Shown here one piece after another: positions 40,734 to 49,700 of a stretch of DNA of 64,000 nt (positions are counted from its first letter, which is position 1; every line of letters begins with the position of its first letter). The stretch spans positions 2,570,501-2,634,500 of the forward strand of contig JAQPZY010001689.1 of assembly GCA_029931535.1 (NCBI GenBank). Direction: 5' to 3'. The notes beneath the pieces are model-generated. The model was not told the origin of the DNA. It made no database searches and worked only from the letters and a program-made list of their open reading frames with translations. The DNA comes from Margaritifera margaritifera. Its lineage: Eukaryota; Mollusca; Bivalvia; Unionida; Margaritiferidae. The position numbers and the translations under genes were made by a program.

Positions 40734-43700
40734 TAATTAATTAATTAATGACCACAAAAAGATTTTATCAATAACAGCCTGTCCAAACAAATAGACATGG
40801 TTATAGCATATGACACAACATATTTTTCCACCTAGTTGCTATATAAGCCACACTATTACAAAGGAAGACACAGAGAACACTGTTCAAGAGAAGAAATTAT
40901 TGGTTTTCCACCTGGTTGTTAAGGAAGCCACACCATTGTTAGGAGAGCCACCTTTGAGATCATTTTGATAGAGCATGTCCTGAGAAACATTCAAGTTGAT
41001 CAAAATTGGCCCAGATGTTCTAGAGAAGAAATTATTGGTTTTCCACCTGGTTGTTAAGGAAGCCACACCATTGTTAGGAGAGCCACCTTTGAGATCATTT
41101 TGATAGAGCATTTCCTAAGAAACATTCAAGTTGATCAAAATTGGCCCAGATGTTCTAGAAAAGAAATTATTGGTTTTCCACCTGGTTGTTAAGGAAGCCA
41201 CACCATTGTTAGGAGAGCCACCTTTGAGATGATTTTGACAGAGCATGTCATAAGAAACATTCCAGCCAAGTCTGATCAAACTGGCCCAGATGTTCTAGAG
41301 TAGAAGTTGAAAAAAGGTCTCCATATGGTTGATATGGAAGCCACACCATTGCTTGGGAGCCATCCTGAACATAATTTTTGTAGAGCATAACCTAAGGAAT
41401 ATTCCTGGCAAGTTTACTTCAAATTGGCCCAGCAGTTTTTGAGAAAAAGTAAAAAATAGCAAATGTGGATGGAGAGATGACAGACAATGGATGACGGATA
41501 CAGAAACATGCCATAAGCTCACATGGTCTTTGGCCAGGTAAGCTAAAATATTGTTTTTACTCTGATGACTGCCATTGTCTTCATTGTTCTTGTAAATGGA
41601 CGTGACATAGATGGAAATTTACTTGTAGCCCCATGAATGAGGCAACACATGTAGTTACAATCAACTTGTTCGTGGGACATAATTTCTGATTTTCATAATT
41701 TCCAATTATTTGTTGTTGAGCAAAAAAATGTTAAGAATGCAGCTTGCAGTAACAAAGAAGGAAAAATGTTGGGACAAATCTTTTATTATTTCATTAAAAG
41801 TTTTTGTTCCCAAGTTAGTCAAAAGAGAGGTTGCCCGTAAGTACATGATTCCATGTTCCTGCACTCTCTCTCTCTCTTTCAATATATATTCATCAAAATA
41901 TGAGAAAACTTAAGTGAACAACTTACTGTGGCCTCAAGGTCAATCTCCCCAACGTTCAATGGTACAATGTGAAATTTTGCTGACTCTGAATCACCACCAC
42001 AGACACATATCTTCTGGATTGCACCTGACACTGACTGAATTTGGAAATCTTTTGTCTCCTTCATCCTCACTTCCATCTAAAGGTAAAAAAAAGTCATCAG
42101 AAAAATGGTCGCCCCCCCACCCCCGACCAACTGTAGCTATTACAAATGTAAACTTAACATAATTTTAAATTTCACATCCAGTGACCTTGACCTTTGATTG
42201 CTTACATACTTAATTGGGAGCTGCCCTTCCTCAAATGTAATGCAAGTATGATGTTGATAAAAATTGGAAACTTGAAGAAAGTAGAACCCCAAATGACAAT
42301 TTTAGCTCCTGTGACCTCTGGGCTCAAGAATGAATAGGGAGGTGACTATGCCAAAGTGTACACTGCCTACGAAGTATGGTGAAAATTGAATCCAGGAAAC
42401 TCGACTTATAGAGCAGATACCAAATAAATTACAATGTCAGCTCTAGTGTCCCTGACCTTTCACCTCTTGACCTTCAAATCAATAGAGAGCTTCCCCTGCC
42501 AAAGTGTAGTCTACCTATGAAGTTTGATGAAAATTAGGCCATGGAAACTTGACTTATCATGCAAAACGGAAATTCACAGTTTCAGCTCCAGTGACCTTGA
42601 CCCTGTGCCAAGCAGTAACAGAATAGAGTGGAAGCTGCCTCTACCAATGGGTAAGCCACATAAGAGATATGAGAAAAAAGACCAGCAAATTAAAGATATG
42701 TTGCAGAAACCACCTCGTCTATCGACAGACAGACAGACATTACTACTGCTATTTTACCTTGCAACTTCGGTCAGGGGGATAAAAATCAATTATTTTTGAA
42801 AACAAGCCTTTTACAGAACTGTACATCTTGCCAGATTACCACACTCAGATTTTTCCTCTGTACATGATTTTCAAAATATTTTAACACAAAATCTTAACCT
42901 TAATACATAAGTATTGTGAATGGTACATTATACACCCAACCCATGTTTAATAGTTCTCTACACAAGTATGGTTGACTGGAGATTACTGACCAATGGTTCT
43001 CCATGACCTTGACCTTTGATCCAGGTATGTGGTCTGGAACTAAAATTCTCTGCTGAAGTCATTATTTTCTTATTAGACTTACCATGGCCATGATCTTTGA
43101 CCTTTAGACCTCAAAATTAGTTTTCTTTATTACCCTAAGGGCAAGCCCTACACAAAGCTTGGTCAAGGAACCTACTCTAGAACAAAAGTTATTGAACAAA
43201 ACCAAGTTTTCTTTTAATCACAATGACCTTGACCTTTGACCTCAAATCAATAGGTCTCTTTCTTTACCTTAAGTAAAAGCAATCTACAACTTTGGTCAAA
43301 GCATGTGGGCTAGAACTAAAGTTATTATGCAAAAAACATTTCTCTTCTTTCAGTCAGTGACCTTGACCATTGACACAAAATAGGGAACATATAGATAGAA
43401 GAACATCTTAAGATGACACACTCTGCCTTATGATGGGAATACAAAAATTCTGACAGACTTTTTAAATACTAGATTCTTATACTAGGAACAAAATCCTGGC
43501 GTGATAGAAATATAAACATTAAATATCTAATTAATTTAAAGAAGTATGTGGCATTGGGTTGTTGTTGGCTTCAATATCCAAAGTCTTTTTTGCAGTAATA
43601 TTTCATAGAATAACAGCTGCCAATAATGGGGAGATTGACACATTTTGCACATGGGAAAGGAAATATATGATCGGTCAACCTCAATAAGATGAAGACACAG

Positions 43701-46700
43701 GGAATTTACACTGCTTGGAAGTCCAAATATTCTTTACACTGCTTGGTCATATTTTATTACAAATGAAAGTCCAAATATTCTTGACACTGCTTGGTCATAT
43801 TTTATTATAAAGTCCAAATATTCTTCAAAAAAATATTTAGATGCATATATTATGTATCTGCATGAGAAGCAACATGCATATTTGTATAAAATTGTTTCAG
43901 AAGTGCAAAGACAACTATTATCACCAAAACAGCCGTAATATTTTTCCCCCAAATCACCATTTAGGCAGTTAACCTTTTTTAAAAAGCTCTCTCTCTCTCT
44001 CTCTTGTGACCAATTGGGCCATACCAAAGGGAGCACAGTGGTTTAAGGAGAAAGGAGATGTTGGATCATATAAAATAGCAAATATGAAGTGAATTAGGTG
44101 AGGAGTTATTATAATGTTTGAAGGAAAAAAAAACAAACAATCAATCAAAAGTATTCGAGTTCTTGACCTCATGAACTCCAGGAATATAACCCTACAGACA
44201 ACGGCTGTATAGGTAGAAATGAAAGTTTAGGATCATATAACATTCCAAATTTGAAATGAATAGGGTAAATGTTCATGAAACCAAAAGATATGGAATCAAA
44301 ACTTGTATACCTTTAAAGTGTCCTACATACTGACCCCATGTGACCTGACCCATGAGTAGAAGTGGTAAGGGGAGGATGGTAAATGTGTGATGGCTCCACC
44401 CAGTGACTTGACTCAGAGGTAGGAGTGGTAAGGGTAGGCAAGTAAATTTGTGATATTACAGTCACAATATGAAGTGAACTGGGTATAGGAGTTCTAAAAC
44501 TATAAGTGATAAAAAAAAAATTTAAGAGCATTCTATATGCACTTCTTGACCCTGTAAACCCTCTCAGGGTCAGAACCCTGGGGCAGGTGTACCAAATTCC
44601 AAGTCGGATCCAACTGCAAACTGCACAGACCCATATCTGCTCTTACATAAGGGACCAGCAGATCTGGGTCTATGCAAATTGCTAAGACTAATGAGCAGAA
44701 CAAACAACATAAACCCCGATCTGCCTGCACATTATGTGATGGCAGATCAGGGTCTATGTTATTTACAGTTGGACTGGACTTATACACAAGTAGATACAGT
44801 ATGTATGTGTTGATGTTATATTCCAAATTTGGTTAAGAGGTTACGGAAGTTATAAGAAAAGAAACCAATTTTAACCAAACTGTGTCTCCAGTATAAGAAC
44901 CCAGAGGCAGGAGGTGTACTGAGGGAATAGGAACATGTGATGATATTATATTCAAAAGAAGAATTTAATCATGTTAAGGAGGTACAGAAAAATAAGTGAT
45001 GAAAAAACTTGAACCAAAACTTGAACCCAAATGTGTCCCCAGCATAATTCTTGACCCCAATGCCCCCAGCCAGGAACAGAATCCAAAGGCAGAAGGGGTT
45101 CTAAGAGAAGTTAATTGAGTAAGGTGTTACAGACAAATAAACAACAACAAAAAATAACTTTAACCAAAATAAGTCCCCGTTATAATTCTTTATTCCCATG
45201 GCCCCACCCAAGGGCAGGAGTGGTACTGAGAGAAGGACAGTATGAGATGCTATTATATTCCAAATATGAATTTAATTAGATAAGGGGTTACTAAACTACA
45301 AGTGATGCATTAAACTTTAAGCAAAAGTGTCCCCCAATATAATTCTTGACCTCATGACCCCACCTAGGGGCAGAACCCTGGGGTATGAGTGGTACTGAGA
45401 GAAGGGAAGTATGTGATGATGTTATATTATAAACATTAAGTGAATTGGTAAAGGGGCTATGGACATATAAGTGATGAAAAATCTGTAAACAAAACCTTGA
45501 AGCAAACTTTGCCCCCATTGCAATTCTTGACCCCATGGCCCCTCCCTGGCATAGAAACCAGCGACAAGAATAGTACTGAGGGAAGGAGCATATGTGATGG
45601 TATTAAATTCTAAAGATAAGGTGAATTGGAGAAATGCTTACTAAGCTACAAGTGTGGAAAAAACATTAACAAAAGCTGTCCAAAGACACACCCACAAACC
45701 AACAAACAGAAAAGTCAAATGCTATATGCCTTCTGTTGGGGGAATAAAAAAGGAAAATGAGATTCAGTTGGCTTACAGTTAGACATTCTGTCATGTAATT
45801 GAATACAGTCACTAAAACTGGAAGATTCTCTCCCCGAATGGCCGAGTATGGCAGGGTGAAGGAGAGAAAGAATGGTTGGAAAACTGTTATGCCAGTCATG
45901 GGTGAGACTCCGACACCATCCTTGGAGTTAGAGCACAAGGTGTTGCCAACCCACTCTGTGATAGTATGTGGAACTTCAGTAGTAACCAAGACAACACCAT
46001 CATCCCTGCAATGGAAAAATTTTGTTAGTATGGTGTCAGGAAAGGAAAATCCATACATACTATATAATAGTCCCTCACTACATCAAACGGTCAGGTCTAG
46101 TTTAAAAATACTATTGGAAAAGTGATACCTATTTCTCTCATTTGCTAATGCTGGTGAGACAACAGTAAAAAAAACAGCAATGCCCACCCAATGTTTATTA
46201 GTTCACTGTGAAGGCACTAGTTGGTCTCAATTCAGTCTTGAACTAAATTTACTGTGCAGAAACCAATTATTTCTTACTAAACTTAACATGACCATGACCT
46301 TTGATACACCCCAAAGTCTACAGGTCTCTCATTATGCCTAAGTGCCAGCCATCCACAAAGTTTGGTGAAGGTATGTGATTAAGAACTGAAATTTTTGTGC
46401 ACAAACCATTTTTCAATTTTCAGCCAATGACCTTGACCTTTGGACCCCCAAATCAATAGGCTTCTACCTTACAGCAAGTGCAAGCCATCTACAATGTTTA
46501 GTCCAGGTTTGTGATCTAGAACTAATGTTACTGTGCTTACGCCATTTTTCTTCTTTCAGTCACAGTAACCTTGACCTTTTGACCTCAAAATTGACAGGCT
46601 TCTTTCTTACCCTAAGTGCAAGCCAGCTGCAAAGTTTGGTCAAGAACTGTGATGTAGAACTAATGCTATTGTGTGCAAACCATTTTTAAGTCGCAGTGAC

Positions 46701-49700
46701 ATTGATCTTTGACCTTTTGACCCGAAATTGGGAGGCTTCTTCCTTACTCCAAATGCAAGCAATTTACAATGTTTGGTCATGGTAGATGGTTTAGTGTTTG
46801 TTATCCACAAACTTTAGTGCAAGATATTGTGATATTCATCTGTCCATCTGTGTGCCTGTATGTCAGTTTGCAACCACATCTCCTCCTGAACTGCTGGCTG
46901 GAAATTCACCAAACTTGATATGTAGGTTGCCCATGATAATGATCTGTGGGTATTGTTTTGGGGTCTCTCCCCTGGAGTCCTGGGAGGCATAAAATTTAAA
47001 ATATGCAAAAATTGCAGCTACAGTTACATTTTTGAATTAGTTTTTGACCAAACTTTAAACATACAAACATAGCATGAAGACACATCATATATGTAACAGA
47101 TTTTGGCTATAACTCCTAGGTCAAGGTTGGGGCATGGTGGGTGAGGGGGCAGAGTCAGTAGGGTGGGGGTGAGGAATATCTAATAAAAAGCATGGCATTT
47201 TCAATCATGAGCCATAGAAGTAGCTCTAGGTTTATCAGGAAATTGGTTATAGTAACGGTCAATATGATGACCAACCAATAACCACTGTACCTTTGACCTT
47301 CTGCAAGTAAAAGACCATTTAAAAGTGTGAAATATGCAGAGATCTTCATAAGATAACAACAAGGTAATTACATTGATCACACATTTATCAATTATTGTTT
47401 TAGCACAATAATTTGACATTACAAACTATAACCTTTAACATAAATTGTCAGCTTTTCACTATCATTTATAATAATTTTAACTTTACTCTTGCTAATGGAG
47501 TTTTCCACATATGAAACAATTATCTTTCCAAACAGGTGAATTTATGTCCCCCACCAAATGTGTTAAGGTGAATTTATGTCGCCCACCTAATGTGTTAAGG
47601 TCAATTTACGTCCTCCACCTAATGTGTTAAGGTCAATTTATGTCCCCCACCTAATGTGTTAAGGTGAATTCATGTCTCCCACCTAATGTGTTAAGGTGAA
47701 TTTATGTCCCCCACCTAATGTGTTAAGGTGAATTCATGTCTCCCACCTAATGTGTTAAGGTGAATTTATGTTCCCACATAAATTGGTATAAGGTGAATTT
47801 AGGTCCCCCACCCAATATGTTAAGGTGAATATACGTCTCCCACCTAATGTGTCAAGGTGATTTATGTCCCTCACCTAATTTGCTATGGTGAATTTATGTC
47901 CATACCTAATGTGTTAAGGACACATGATACAATGTGAATGATCAAAATGGATGGAAACTGAATTTTTTAAATGTTAATATCACATACTATCACATCTATG
48001 AACATAATGTGAATTCTGATTGGTAAAAACGAATGGAAACTGTACTGTTTAAATGCTAATATCACATTCTGTCATATCTGTGAATGAAACATGCATTCTG
48101 ATTGGTTTAAATAAATGGAAACTATTGTCTGAATGCTAATATCACATTCTATCACATCTGTGAATGTAACATGCATTCTGATTGGTTAAACATCAAAATT
48201 TACAGCAGTAAAATCCACAATATACTGTCAGAAACTTTGATGCCATTATAACATATGTCTCTTTGCAACGAAGATATAGTTTTGGCTGGGGTTTTTTTTG
48301 TTTTTTTTTTAAATTTCCCAAAATGTAAAAGATGTGCATAACAGCCTTGTGTTTGGGGATTTGAGAACATTAATGGTGGTTTCTTACTGCTCTAAACATT
48401 CATTTTACCAGCTCTGCTGACATGTCACCAGTATAATTCAATTACTGTTATCCCTCTAATTTGATTGAATGAGGCTGTATTGTGGCCAACATCATGAAGA
48501 TTGAACCTTTCTGTGATATTGTACACACCTTCTAGTAATTAAGGTTTACTTTAAACTAATCTTGACCTTGAAGATAAGAAATGTGTTATGCTACATAGCT
48601 GCTATTTATAGATACATAAAATTTGATGTACAGAGTTGTATCCATCCATCTCATTGAGTGCTTGACTTATAGAGCAGAAACTATCAAACAAATAGTGTTG
48701 ACCCTGGATCTAGACTTTAAAATTATGACCCGAAATGTAGTGCTAAATGCATGCCCTAGAAGTGATGAATATGTGTACCAAGTTTCATGTCTCTATCCCC
48801 TGAGGTTTCAGAATATACAACTGAAAGAAACATGTCAGGACCTTGATCTGTGACCTTGACCCTAAAGATATATCCCCGACTATGGTACCCAACATAATAT
48901 CTAATAAAGATACGTAATTGTACCTGGTTTCACTCCTCTTCTAATAAAGATACATAACAGTATCTGGTTTCACTCTTCTAATAAAGATACATCATTGTAC
49001 CTGGTTTCACGCTTCTAATAAAGATACATAATTGTACCTGGTTTCATTCTTCTTCTAATAAAGATACATAATTGTACCTGGTTTCACTCCTCTTCTAATA
49101 AAGATACATAATTGTATCTGGTTTCACTCTTCTAAAAAAGATACATAATTGTACCTGGTTTCACTCTTCTAATAAAGATACATAATTGTACCTGGTTTCA
49201 CTTCTCTAATAAAGATACATAATTGTACCTGGTTTCACTCCTCTTCTAATAAAGATACATAATTGTACCTGGTTTCACTCTTCTAATAAAGATACATAAT
49301 TGTACCTGGTTTCACTCCTCTTTTCTCAAACAGTGTGAGAGTTACAAGGCTAAATTTAACCTTGACCTAGAAGATACTACACCCAATGTGGTATGCAATA
49401 CTGTAAATGCACTAAATTTCATTAATTTACCTTTAACCCTTTTCAGACCAAAGCCCAATCAGCCAGGCAGTTGTGTAGAACTGGAAATGTATTCAGTCAG
49501 TGGTGTATCAACTTGAGAGAATGCAGTGATGTTGGTCAATCTGGCTTTACTGGACAAGTTTTTTAAGTAATTTTTCAAAATTATATACCATTTTAAAAAG
49601 CATGCCATTTTCTTTAAAGTCTTACATTTTTTCATTGAAAATTTTCAGATGTAAAAAATTTAGTTCAAAGTAAAGTTGAGTAAACTAAAAAACACTCTTT

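Larger units (their letters stand above)
32390..41926 (-). other. 9.5-kb intron of the A2M-like gene, with a LINE
   Basis: It holds a 35-bp array, an antisense LINE with two inserted elements, a TA run and a 135-bp array. Bases 32730-33110 and 41560-41920 show nothing recognised. Confidence 0.85.
42077..45776 (-). other. 3.7-kb intron made of diverged repeats
   Basis: Bases 42180-43400 are ~150-bp units with GACCTTGACCTTTGACCTCA and CTACAAAGTTTGGTCAAG. Bases 44020-45660 are a second ~150-bp family (GACCCCATGGCCCCACCC, GTATGTGATGATATTATATT). A MITE copy is embedded. Short AAAGTCCAAATATTCTT duplications lie at 43725-43825. Confidence 0.75.
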
